From Spirochaetales bacterium (GTDB lineage Bacteria > Spirochaetota > Spirochaetia > Treponematales > UBA12059), in assembly GCA_016938515.1 (NCBI GenBank), contig JAFGUM010000228.1, positions 1 to 13,931 of the forward strand: a stretch of 13,931 bases of DNA, written 5' to 3'. Positions 1 to 6,168 of the stretch are shown here, in pieces. Both the position numbers and the translations under genes were made by a program. How positions within the stretch are numbered: the stretch's first letter is position 1; the number at the start of each line of letters is the position of its first letter. The notes beneath the pieces were generated by a model, which was given only the letters and a program-made list of their open reading frames with translations, ran no database searches and was not told the origin of the DNA.

Positions 1-74
1 GAATGGGACTATAGCCTGTCACCCTCCGCGTCGGGATGGGCGTCCATCACCAACACACCATGAGGGGAACCACC

Positions 75-1250
75 ATGCGAACACCAATCTTGCTACTGGC
101 GGCCACCCTGCTAGCTTCGCCGCTGTTTTGCCAGACCGCGTCCTACGACGCGGGAGACCTTTCCGACAGGCTGTCGCGGACGGTATCGCTCACCGATACG
201 TTCTTCGGGCGCTTTGACAGGCTGGTTGGCTCGTACAGCGGCGGAGGCGGCTACGACGACGGCATCATCTCGGTAAACGGCGTCTGGTACGACGGCTACG
301 GCATCGAGACCGACTTCGGCGACCAGAGCGGCGTTCTCGGGCGCGTCTACGGCGACCTGTTCCTGCCCGTGGCGGGCGACAACATTGCCCTGCTGTTCGG
401 CCTGGGCGGGTACCGCTACGGCGTGTTCCTCACCGGCATCGACATGCCGCTGCCGTCGGACGATCCGCTGGATAGGGACAGCATCACGGTTACCGATTTT
501 ACCGGCACGCAGTACTTCCAGGACGTCTACGCGGCGGCCCTCGCGGTACGGCAAGCCGGAGCAATTACGGTGTACTACGCGACCAACAGTCTGTACGCGC
601 CGCGCGAGGGCGTGCTCGACTTTCAGGCGCCGCTGTCCACCACTGGCTACGCCGGCGCGCGAGCCAGCGTCCTGGGCTTTCTGCGCGGGGAGGCGCTGTT
701 CTCCGAGGACATGGCGTTCCAGCGCGCCGGAGGCGGCCTCGACCCGGTGGGTCTCGTCGACACACTGCTGGGGACAGAGCTCGGACAGGCTCTGGTAGCC
801 AAGGCCGGCGTGTTGTGGCGATCATTCAGGACGGCAGACTCCTCGGTAATTCCGTTCGACCCGCGGAAATTCCTCGCGCCGGCGTCGGCCGGACTCAGGC
901 TGGGTGAAGCGCTGAGGCTGGAGGGCGGCGCCGTCATGTGCTCACCGGCGTTGCGCGACGAGCTGGGAACCTGGCTGCGCACGGCATGGGGCGGTGCCCG
1001 TCTGGCTCCCCACGGCGGAGCGGTCAGCGCCGGCTTGTCAGCGTCGTGGCACAGCGACCCTCGCCTGTCCGCCTTCTCCGGGGGACAGAGCTCGGCTATC
1101 GGCGCGGCAGCCGACGTTTCGGTGCAGATCGAGGGATTCGGGTTACAGCTCGGCGCCCGGCACAACTACTACGCGGACATCGACGACCTGATAGAGAGCT
1201 ACGGACACTGGGTGTTCTTTGGCAACCTGTACTGGTCGGCCTGGCTATGA
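75..1250 (+). CDS. Secreted protein of unknown family, possible outer-membrane beta-barrel
   Basis: The gene encodes 391 residues. The start at 75 is preferred over in-frame ATGs at 36 and 60 because AGGGG (63-67) lies 7 nt upstream and the protein then opens with a compact signal peptide: Arg-2, then a hydrophobic run to about residue 16, then SPLFCQ. The Cys is preceded by Phe, so a lipobox is unlikely and signal peptidase I cleavage near Cys/Gln is more plausible. The mature part is rich in Gly, Tyr and short alternating polar/apolar stretches (for example LLFGLGGYRYGVFL, SAGLSASWH, LQLGARHNYY) and ends in an aromatic strand, HWVFFGNLYWSAWL. This composition suits a beta-barrel, but that is inference and I recognise no family or catalytic motif. 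It converges on the Crp-family gene with an 18-base gap. The coding frame is intact. Confidence 0.75.
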   Translation: MRTPILLLAATLLASPLFCQTASYDAGDLSDRLSRTVSLTDTFFGRFDRLVGSYSGGGGYDDGIISVNGVWYDGYGIETDFGDQSGVLGRVYGDLFLPVAGDNIALLFGLGGYRYGVFLTGIDMPLPSDDPLDRDSITVTDFTGTQYFQDVYAAALAVRQAGAITVYYATNSLYAPREGVLDFQAPLSTTGYAGARASVLGFLRGEALFSEDMAFQRAGGGLDPVGLVDTLLGTELGQALVAKAGVLWRSFRTADSSVIPFDPRKFLAPASAGLRLGEALRLEGGAVMCSPALRDELGTWLRTAWGGARLAPHGGAVSAGLSASWHSDPRLSAFSGGQSSAIGAAADVSVQIEGFGLQLGARHNYYADIDDLIESYGHWVFFGNLYWSAWL

Positions 1251-1256
1251 CAGGCC
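1238..1256. other. Inverted repeat with the stop codon of the secreted-protein gene in its loop
   Basis: GGCCTG (1238-1243) and CAGGCC (1251-1256) are perfectly complementary around a 7-base loop that contains the TGA stop at 1248-1250. No T-run follows on either strand, so this is not a canonical intrinsic terminator. It may protect the mRNA 3' end, assist factor-dependent termination, or be chance. Confidence 0.4.
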
Positions 1257-1261
1257 ACGGG

Positions 1262-1284
1262 CAAGCGCTTACTTCTTGCGCTTG
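1262..1284. other. Inverted repeat around the stop codon of the Crp-family gene
   Basis: CAAGCGC (1262-1268) and GCGCTTG (1278-1284) form a perfect 7-bp stem with a 9-base loop that includes the minus-strand TAA stop (1271-1269). There is no T-run after the stem in the minus-strand sense. With the repeat at 1238-1256 it forms a double-hairpin junction between two convergent genes, which could act as a bidirectional, non-canonical 3' end. Confidence 0.45.
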
Positions 1285-1913
1285 GAGTTGACGAAGCGGA
1301 TGAAGTCGTTAATGTTCTTGACGACTATCCTGTCCTGGTAGAGCTCGACCCGCCGCTGGTTGGCAAAATGGCCGAGTAGCGTCTGAACCTCGGCGGTGTT
1401 CATGCCCGCCCAGTGCGCCACGTCATCCACGGTAACCTTGAACTCACGCTTGTCGCCGTCCAGTTCGCTCTGATTCACGGAGCCCTGCGTTTCGTCGAGC
1501 ATCAGGAAGACGTCAGCTATCTTGGCCTGGGGGTCTTCGAGCGTCAGTATCATAAACCGCCGCTTCTGGTCGTAGATGCGCTTGGTAAACACCTTGAGCA
1601 GCCTGAGGGCTATCTGCGGGTTGCCCATCATCAGTATTTCGAAGTTGGCGCGGTTAAACTCGAGCACCTTGACTGTTTCAAGCGCTATGGCGGTCGCCGA
1701 GCGCGGCGCTCCTTCGAGTATCGCCATCTCCCCGAAAATTTCAGGGGCCGACAGGATATCTATGTTCTTTTCAATGTCACCGACTATCTTGGTTATGCGA
1801 ACGCGCCCCGCCTGTATCAGGTAGAAGCTGTCACCCGGCTCGAATTCGGAGAAGATAATCTCTCCTGGCTGGTAGGTGCGCGCGAACCGCGTAAACGCCG
1901 CGAGGTCTGCCAT
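1269..1913 (-). CDS. Crp/Fnr-family transcriptional regulator
   Basis: The 214 residues have the normal Crp/Fnr length and domain order. An N-terminal cNMP-binding beta-roll (about 5-115) carries an intact phosphate-binding cassette, FGEMAILEGAPRSATAIA at 60-77, including the Glu-62 and Arg-71 that contact cyclic nucleotide in Crp. A dimerisation helix (about 98-140) is followed by a winged helix-turn-helix (VTVDDVAHWAGMNTAEVQTL, 160-179) and a wing to about 198. The tail is basic (NSKRKK). The retained cassette suggests real cAMP or cGMP binding; the ligand cannot be read from sequence. The ATG at 1913 lies 2 bases after the stop of the upstream cNMP-TPR gene, and GGGAGGAG lies about 8-9 bases upstream inside that gene, so the two are almost certainly co-transcribed and possibly translationally coupled. 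The regulon is unknown; I see no clear TGTGA-N6-TCACA site in the window. Confidence 0.9.
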   Translation of the reverse strand: MADLAAFTRFARTYQPGEIIFSEFEPGDSFYLIQAGRVRITKIVGDIEKNIDILSAPEIFGEMAILEGAPRSATAIALETVKVLEFNRANFEILMMGNPQIALRLLKVFTKRIYDQKRRFMILTLEDPQAKIADVFLMLDETQGSVNQSELDGDKREFKVTVDDVAHWAGMNTAEVQTLLGHFANQRRVELYQDRIVVKNINDFIRFVNSKRKK

Positions 1914-1915
1914 GG

Positions 1916-2986
1916 TCAGGCTCCTCCCAGCGCGTTAAACGCTTTTTTGGCCTTGATGCGGGCGCTTGAATCTTCGTCACCCGGCATCGACAGTACTTTG
2001 GAAAAGAACGCCTTGGCCTTGGCCTTGTCGCCCTTCTTTTCCCACGACTGTCCCATGATGAACAGGATGTCGGCCATGTCGGGGTGCTTTGGAGCGCTCT
2101 GCACAATGCCGGTGAAGTGCTTGATGGCCAGATCCCACTGGCTCAGCGCGAACAGGCAACGCCCGAGGTCGAACTGGGCTTTGCCTACATATTCCGATTC
2201 GTCGCCATTTTCGACGATGGCCTTGAATTTCTTGGCAGCGTCCTGGTACTTCTCCTGGGAGAATAAGCTTACCGCGTCGTAGTACTCCTTGGCCACGTCA
2301 GACAGGCTGGCCCCTTCCGACACCTTGGCAAGGCGCGGCGCCGAGGAGCTGGATGGGCCTCCTTCGTTGGCGTCAAAGTCGGGGGCGCCCTGCATAGGGC
2401 TCGGGGCACGTGATCCGGCGAGCGGAGCCGGGCCTTTGCCATCGCCGTACTTGGCAAGCGCGGTTTCGGCCATCTCCAGGTAGCGTCCGGATAACTCGGC
2501 CATCTTGCCCGCTGGATAGTACGTCAGGTAACGACTCAGCACGTATCGCGCTTGCGAGTACATGCGGTTTCTAAGGTAGTACTCTCCCGTTTTGAACAGC
2601 CCCATTTCAGCGTTGACGGCTGTGGGGTTTTCCATAAGGTTCTCAACTTGCTTGTGTATATGGCGCAACTGATTTGAGAATACCTTGAGCATCTTGATGA
2701 TGATCCTGGTATTGGACATCGAGAAGGCTTCGAATTCGGGTACGGTAAACGCCAGCACGTTGGCGTCGGCGAGTACGACGGCGTTTTCCTCGCGGGGGTA
2801 GCGTCCCAGCGCGCTCTTGACGCCAAAAAACTCACCGGTCTGGATTATTTCACGAATCAGCTTGCCCGTCTCGATGTCGTTGTAATTAAGGCTTACCCTG
2901 CCGCTCTGGAGTACGAAGATTCTGTCTCCCTGGTCTCCCTGGAAGTATATGACCGAATTGGCGCGGTACGTCCCTACCTTGGGCAT
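1916..2986 (-). CDS. cNMP-binding-fold protein with C-terminal TPR repeats, no DNA-binding domain
   Basis: The 356 residues begin with a cyclic-nucleotide-binding beta-roll (about 5-115; IYFQGDQGDRIFVLQSGRVSL is typical). Its phosphate cassette is degenerate: GEFFGVKSALGRYPREENAV (51-70) has Val where Crp-like proteins have the ribose-contacting Glu, and EEN in place of the SAT after Arg-65. Residues 125-175 look like one or two TPR-like helical pairs. A Pro/Ser/Gly-rich linker spans about 181-228, and TPR/YbgF-type repeats follow (231-350), with AKKFKAIV, AIKHFTGIVQ and AKAFFSKVL helices. There is no helix-turn-helix, so it is probably a protein-protein or sensing module rather than a transcription factor. 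The start is supported by GAGGAAA about 5 bases upstream of the ATG. It precedes the Crp-family gene in one unit. The architecture resembles cyclic-nucleotide-binding proteins of spirochaetes as I recall them; its function is not established here. Confidence 0.85.
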   Translation of the reverse strand: MPKVGTYRANSVIYFQGDQGDRIFVLQSGRVSLNYNDIETGKLIREIIQTGEFFGVKSALGRYPREENAVVLADANVLAFTVPEFEAFSMSNTRIIIKMLKVFSNQLRHIHKQVENLMENPTAVNAEMGLFKTGEYYLRNRMYSQARYVLSRYLTYYPAGKMAELSGRYLEMAETALAKYGDGKGPAPLAGSRAPSPMQGAPDFDANEGGPSSSSAPRLAKVSEGASLSDVAKEYYDAVSLFSQEKYQDAAKKFKAIVENGDESEYVGKAQFDLGRCLFALSQWDLAIKHFTGIVQSAPKHPDMADILFIMGQSWEKKGDKAKAKAFFSKVLSMPGDEDSSARIKAKKAFNALGGA

Positions 2987-3039
2987 CGTTTCCTCATTGC
3001 TCCCGTATTACGGCGACAACCAGAGCCGACCGCCTGCTC

Positions 3040-3045
3040 AGTATA
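3040..3045 (-). promoter_or_regulatory. Candidate -10 box for the cNMP/Crp two-gene unit
   Basis: TATACT on the minus strand lies 53 bases upstream of the ATG at 2986, in the 91-base gap after the amidohydrolase gene. The matching -35 position (TGGCTT at 3068-3063, 17-base spacer) is poor. TTGATC at 3064-3059 is better but too close. The placement is plausible, the call weak, and read-through from the amidohydrolase is possible. Confidence 0.35.
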
Positions 3046-3068
3046 GTACATTTCCACCGATCAAGCCA

Positions 3069-3094
3069 TGCCGTTCGTCAACATTCGAACGGCA
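3069..3094. other. 9-bp perfect inverted repeat over the amidohydrolase stop codon
   Basis: TGCCGTTCG (3069-3077) and CGAACGGCA (3086-3094) pair perfectly around an 8-base loop containing the minus-strand TGA stop (3080-3078). No T-run follows in the minus-strand direction (next bases ATGGCTTGATC), so it is not a standard Rho-independent terminator. It is the strongest of several stop-codon-spanning repeats in the window. It could be a 3'-protecting hairpin or a protein site lying just upstream of the promoter of the cNMP/Crp unit. Confidence 0.55.
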
Positions 3095-4301
3095 GATAAT
3101 CCAGCCGTTTTTTGAAGCCCACCGCATCACGAATGGCACGGTACAGCGAAGCCGGAGCACCGCGCACCAGGACGGGCCGCCCACCTACGACGACCTCTTC
3201 GTAATCCGCGCTGTCGGGAATGAGTTCCTCGAAACGCTTTTCTGCTATAACGGGTACGCCATCCACCGAGAGGAACTCTATATCTTCCATTGCCGCACCA
3301 GCGAGGTTCTCATACGGATCGGCGTGTCGGGCTTTCATCACGAGCAGGTCGGCATTCATACCGGGTTCAAGCGCTCCGATCCGGTCTGTCATGCGAAAAG
3401 CCTGTGCGGCGTTTGCGGTCACCATCCCGAAGAGCGTACTGGCCGGCAGATCTTCGCCGTACATTTTCTGGTACGATTCGCGCGCAAACTTCATCTCGGC
3501 GAGCAGGTTCACCGAACCCGTAGCCGTTGAATCGGTGCCAATGGCCACGTTGATGCCCGCCTGCAGCATTTTTCGAATTTTGCAGGTAACGTTGAACATA
3601 AAGTAGTTGGAAGCAGGACACCACGACACGGAAGCGCCGGCCTTGGCGGCCTTTGCGATATCGTCGTCTGAAAAACCGATGCAGTGTATGAACACGTCGT
3701 GGTCGTCCAGGCACTTCAGGCGTTCGAGAATGCCTATGCCGTCCTGGGACTCCGGGTCGAAGCCCTCCTCGAGGTGCGTTATATGGGGCCAATCCCGCTC
3801 CAGAGCCCGTGCGTGCTCTATTTCTATACCGTCACCCCAGTGCAGGTCAAACGATGAGCACTCATGAGACAGGCAGTATTCCTCTATGACGCGTATAGGG
3901 AGCCTTGAGAGATACGCCCCGTTGATCTCGTGCGGAAAGTGATCGTTAGAGGTAGCGACGCCGGAAAACATGTTCTTGTACGCGGACAGGAAGTACATCT
4001 GCTCTACGGTTATGTTTGAACGCTCGTCAAACACGGGTGATGACTTGAGGTCGGCGTCCCACGGCGCCCAGTTTAGATAAAAGCGGTCTTCCTTGGGGCC
4101 TACGCGCGGCAGGTAATTGCCCCTGAAATGATCATGAATATTGATGAGCGCGGGATACACAAACGAGGCTCCGCCAAGGTCGAAAACCGGGCCAGAACCC
4201 GCGCTCGCTGACAGGCGAGCTCCGTCTATCGCCACGGATCCCCTGGAGCGTATGCTGGTGCCGCTGGCTACATCGGCATTGCGCATCGTATAATTTTTCA
4301 C
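3078..4301 (-). CDS. Metal-dependent amidohydrolase (SAH-deaminase / TRZ-ATZ type)
   Basis: This 407-residue cytosolic enzyme is expected to be a hydrolase or deaminase of an amino-substituted heterocycle. The catalytic set is complete and in order: HDH at 56-58, HLEE at 176-179 (metal His-176, acid Glu-179), HC at 206-207 (His-206), and GTDST with metal Asp-257. The spacing matches the SAH/5'-methylthioadenosine deaminase pattern (H-x2-E, then about +30 to His, then about +81 to Asp), and SVSWCPASN (224-232) is the usual flanking strand. The C-terminal DRIGALEPGMNADLLVM (306-322) is the typical return to the small beta-sandwich. The natural substrate cannot be deduced. The start is GTG at 4301 because AAGGA lies 9 bases upstream; the ATG at 4286 has no ribosome binding site. 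It stands alone, with its own divergent control region upstream and a hairpin across its stop codon. Confidence 0.88.
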   Translation of the reverse strand: MKNYTMRNADVASGTSIRSRGSVAIDGARLSASAGSGPVFDLGGASFVYPALINIHDHFRGNYLPRVGPKEDRFYLNWAPWDADLKSSPVFDERSNITVEQMYFLSAYKNMFSGVATSNDHFPHEINGAYLSRLPIRVIEEYCLSHECSSFDLHWGDGIEIEHARALERDWPHITHLEEGFDPESQDGIGILERLKCLDDHDVFIHCIGFSDDDIAKAAKAGASVSWCPASNYFMFNVTCKIRKMLQAGINVAIGTDSTATGSVNLLAEMKFARESYQKMYGEDLPASTLFGMVTANAAQAFRMTDRIGALEPGMNADLLVMKARHADPYENLAGAAMEDIEFLSVDGVPVIAEKRFEELIPDSADYEEVVVGGRPVLVRGAPASLYRAIRDAVGFKKRLDYLPFEC

Positions 4302-4363
4302 TGTTGCCCATCCTTGCCTCGGGAATCACAGACCCGGAATACGCCAGAGCTGATCCCGCCAAC

Positions 4364-4376
4364 ATTCGTATCGAAT
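4364..4376. promoter_or_regulatory. 13-bp dyad in the amidohydrolase leader
   Basis: ATTCG-tat-CGAAT is a perfect 5-3-5 inverted repeat just downstream of the predicted minus-strand transcription start. It could be a repressor site or a small RNA hairpin in the 5' leader. Confidence 0.3.
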
Positions 4377-4403
4377 CCGGTTCTTATTATATTTCGGCCG
4401 GAT
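4375..4403. promoter_or_regulatory. Inverted repeat flanking the amidohydrolase -10 box (candidate operator)
   Basis: ATCCGG (4375-4380) and CCGGAT (4398-4403) are perfect inverted half-sites separated by 17 bases, and the spacer contains the -10 box. The half-site centres are 23 bp apart, about two helical turns, as expected for a dimeric regulator gripping the promoter. This is inferred from geometry alone. Confidence 0.4.
4386..4391 (-). promoter_or_regulatory. Consensus -10 (TATAAT) for the amidohydrolase gene
   Basis: TATAAT reads on the minus strand 85 bases upstream of the GTG at 4301, giving a leader of roughly 75-80 bases. The -35 position with a 17-base spacer is a T-run (TTTTTT, 4414-4409), so the match there is only partial. 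Confidence 0.45.
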
Positions 4404-4419
4404 AGAGAAAAAAATTGAC

Positions 4420-4432
4420 AACGAACGTCGTT
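4420..4432. promoter_or_regulatory. Second 13-bp dyad upstream of the amidohydrolase promoter
   Basis: AACGA-acg-TCGTT is a perfect 5-3-5 inverted repeat centred 56 bp from the dyad at 4364-4376, just upstream of the -35 region of the minus-strand promoter. The half-site sequence differs from that dyad, so a different protein or chance is possible. Confidence 0.25.
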
Positions 4433-4494
4433 TCGTCTCGCCTCGCGGTAAGCACGCGGGTTTACGCTGGTTCGAGTGTACAAACCCCTGTCAT

Positions 4495-4500
4495 TATACT
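4495..4500 (+). promoter_or_regulatory. Candidate -10 for the acetyltransferase-sugar kinase operon
   Basis: TATACT lies 143 bases upstream of the chosen start at 4644. The -35 position (TCGAGT, 4472-4477, 17-base spacer) matches only three of six. The implied leader is long (about 135 bases), so a nearer promoter may exist. Confidence 0.25.
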
Positions 4501-4643
4501 AGAATCATGGTAATAATCGAGCTATTCAGCGCGAACGGCCGGTTATGCGGTACATTGTACAGGTTTTTCCCGTACGTGTAAGCGGGTGCCAGTCATCATG
4601 TATAGAAAAACGCCGAGTGCGGCGAGTTCATGGGGTAGTGCAA

Positions 4644-5147
4644 ATGATCAATATTCGTGAATACGAGCTTTTGTCGCTGGAAACTGGCGCGTATCGGGAC
4701 ATAGAGCTCGATATACTCAAAGAAACACTCGCGGCATGGAAAGAGAGTCCTGGCTCGCCATTTGAGCTGATAGAACTGCGTGATGGAGCCGTTCTGGCGG
4801 GGTTCTGCCTCTACTACCGCTCACCTAATACCGAGTATACGTACGACGTTCATTCCTTTATCGTAGGCCGCGATTATCGCAACCGCGCTGTCGGGCCTCG
4901 CCTCATAGAACTGCTGGAAGAACGCCTGCTTGAAAAAGAGCGCTACGCGGTAATCAGGGTAGAAACGTCGAAGATAAAGGAACAAGCGGTAGGTGATGTG
5001 TTCTTTCAGAAGAGCGGTTTTCAGACCATAGGGCACATACCAGGCTTCTATGACAGTGAAAACGACTATTATATCTACGTAAAGTCTGTCGCCGCCCCAA
5101 AAAGCGCTCCGACGGATGCGTCACCAACCGATTCCAGAGAAGTCTAG
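4644..5147 (+). CDS. GNAT-family N-acetyltransferase
   Basis: The gene encodes 167 residues from the ATG at 4644. An upstream in-frame ATG at 4545 would add 33 residues (Cys/Arg-rich, unlike a GNAT N-terminus) and is rejected, although the ribosome site at 4644 is weak (GGGG about 8 bases upstream). The fold reads as beta4 (VLAGFCLYYR, 50-59), then beta/alpha with the acetyl-CoA pyrophosphate loop RDYRNRAVGPRL (76-87; R-x-x-x-R-A-V-G variant of Q/RxxGxG/A), then VIRVET and FFQKSGFQTIGHIPGFY (120-136), the usual C-terminal GNAT signature. It would transfer an acetyl group from acetyl-CoA to an amine; the substrate is unknown. The tail after about 148 is low-complexity (Ala/Pro/Ser/Asp). The ROK kinase follows after 9 bases, with its ribosome site overlapping this stop codon, so they form one operon. 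Confidence 0.8.
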   Translation: MINIREYELLSLETGAYRDIELDILKETLAAWKESPGSPFELIELRDGAVLAGFCLYYRSPNTEYTYDVHSFIVGRDYRNRAVGPRLIELLEERLLEKERYAVIRVETSKIKEQAVGDVFFQKSGFQTIGHIPGFYDSENDYYIYVKSVAAPKSAPTDASPTDSREV

Positions 5148-5156
5148 GAGCCCGTT

Positions 5157-6053
5157 GTGCTGATAGCGGCCATAGAGGCAGGCGGCACCAAATTCGTGCT
5201 CGGTTTGCTCGAGAGCTCGCCTGGTACGAGCACCCCGATCATTCGGGCAAGCGCCAGGATACCCACGGGCGAGCCCGAAACGACCATCGAATCCGCGGCG
5301 TCGTGGTTCACTGACGCGTTTTCGCGCTACGGCAAGCCAGAAAGGCTGGGAGTGGCATCGTTTGGCCCGCTCGCCGGAAGATTCGGTGAACCCGGCTGGG
5401 GACGCATCGGCCCGACGCCAAAACCCGGATGGTCCGGCTTCGACCTTCCCGGCAAGCTCTACGCACGCCTTGGGCTACAGCCAAGCGTAGACACCGACGT
5501 CAACGCGGCGGCTCTGGCGGAAGGTCTGTGGGGTGCCTCCAGGGGTATTTCCAACCACGTCTACGTAACCGTTGGTACCGGGATCGGTGGTGGCATCGTC
5601 GTAAACGGGGTCGTGCTGCACGGCGCGGGCCACCCGGAAACCGGCCACGTGCCGGTGCCGCGCGAGCCAGATGATGCCTACCCCGGCCACTGCCCATTTC
5701 ACGGCGCCTGCCTCGAGGGCATGGCATCGGGGCCAGCCCTGGCGGATCGCTGGGGCGCTCCCGCGGAGTCTCTGGCTGTAGACCATCCGGCGTGGGATCT
5801 GGAAGCCCGCTACCTCGCATCCGGTTTTCTGCCACTCGTTCTCGCGCTGTCCACTGAGCGGATAGTACTCGGTGGCGGGCTCGGCTCGGCACCGGGGTTG
5901 ATAGAGCGGGTCAGGGTGCACCTGCGCCGGATGCTGGCTGGCTACGTGCCACGCCTTGATACACCGGGCGCAATGGACGCGTTTATAGTGCCTCCTGGCC
6001 TCGGCTCTGCCGCCGGACTCCTGGGTGCGGCCGCGCTCGCCTTGTTTTCGTAG
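5157..6053 (+). CDS. ROK-family sugar kinase, fructokinase type (GmuE/YdhR-like)
   Basis: The 298 residues match the usual length of the family. The enzyme phosphorylates a hexose, most likely fructose to fructose-6-phosphate, with ATP in the cytosol. Visible motifs are the N-terminal phosphate loop IEAGGTKF (6-13), VASFGPL (66-72), the catalytic segment DTDVNAAALAEGLWG (112-126, base Asp-114), VTVGTGIGGGIVVNG (137-151), HPETGH (159-164), and the zinc loop CPFHGACLEGMASGPA (179-194) with His-164, Cys-179, His-182 and Cys-185 as likely ligands. The compact C-x2-H-x2-C form marks the Bacillus YdhR-type fructokinases rather than NagC-type ROK repressors, and no helix-turn-helix is present. The start is GTG at 5157, with AGGAG (5146-5150) 6 bases upstream overlapping the preceding stop, which implies translational coupling. 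Other hexoses (mannose, glucose) cannot be excluded. Confidence 0.88.
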   Translation: MLIAAIEAGGTKFVLGLLESSPGTSTPIIRASARIPTGEPETTIESAASWFTDAFSRYGKPERLGVASFGPLAGRFGEPGWGRIGPTPKPGWSGFDLPGKLYARLGLQPSVDTDVNAAALAEGLWGASRGISNHVYVTVGTGIGGGIVVNGVVLHGAGHPETGHVPVPREPDDAYPGHCPFHGACLEGMASGPALADRWGAPAESLAVDHPAWDLEARYLASGFLPLVLALSTERIVLGGGLGSAPGLIERVRVHLRRMLAGYVPRLDTPGAMDAFIVPPGLGSAAGLLGAAALALFS

Positions 6054-6080
6054 TGTCCCACGACTCGTGAACACCACTAC
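6050..6080. other. Interrupted inverted repeat at the end of the sugar kinase gene
   Basis: GTAGTG (6050-6055) pairs with CACTAC (6075-6080), and inside it CACG (6059-6062) pairs with CGTG (6066-6069) over a 3-base loop. The stop TAG (6051-6053) lies in the outer stem. No T-run follows, so it is at best a non-canonical 3'-end structure. Confidence 0.4.
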
Positions 6081-6113
6081 GGAACTGGAATAGTAGCCCG
6101 GTATCGGGTACTC

Positions 6114-6142
6114 TTGAGTGTGGGTTGGTTGGTGTTTTTAAC
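6114..6142 (+). promoter_or_regulatory. Candidate sigma70-type promoter for the 689-residue secreted protein
   Basis: TTGAGT (6114-6119) and TTTAAC (6137-6142) each match consensus at four of six positions with an ideal 17-base spacer. They would start transcription near 6149, about 20 bases before the ATG, leaving the ribosome site AAGGA in the leader. An overlapping GGTTGG/CCGACC repeat (6127-6132/6142-6147) covers the -10. Confidence 0.35.
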
Positions 6143-6168
6143 CGACCGCCCATGGGAAGGAACTCGCC

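Larger units (their letters stand above)
4302..4643. other. Divergent control region between amidohydrolase and acetyltransferase genes
   Basis: These 342 bases hold no convincing gene; the open frame continuing upstream of the acetyltransferase from 4545 lacks protein-like sequence. The region contains a perfect -10 for the minus-strand gene, a TATACT for the plus-strand gene, and several short dyads: 4364-4376, 4375-4403 and 4420-4432. A TTGACA at 4415-4420 on the plus strand has no -10 at the right distance. Confidence 0.6.

Noticed and set aside
1413..2282. 289-codon plus-strand open frame across the Crp and cNMP-TPR genes
   Set aside because: It overlaps two genes with clear domain motifs on the other strand and has no ribosome site or protein-like pattern.
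4415..4420. Perfect TTGACA on the plus strand as a promoter for the acetyltransferase
   Set aside because: The -10 position 17 bases on (4438-4443) is TCGCCT, a poor match.
4545..4643. 33-residue extension of the acetyltransferase, or a separate small gene
   Set aside because: Cys/Arg/Val-rich with no ribosome site; GNAT homology begins after 4644.
6098..6105. CCCG-gtat-CGGG hairpin as terminator of the sugar kinase
   Set aside because: Only 4 bp with no T-run; too weak.
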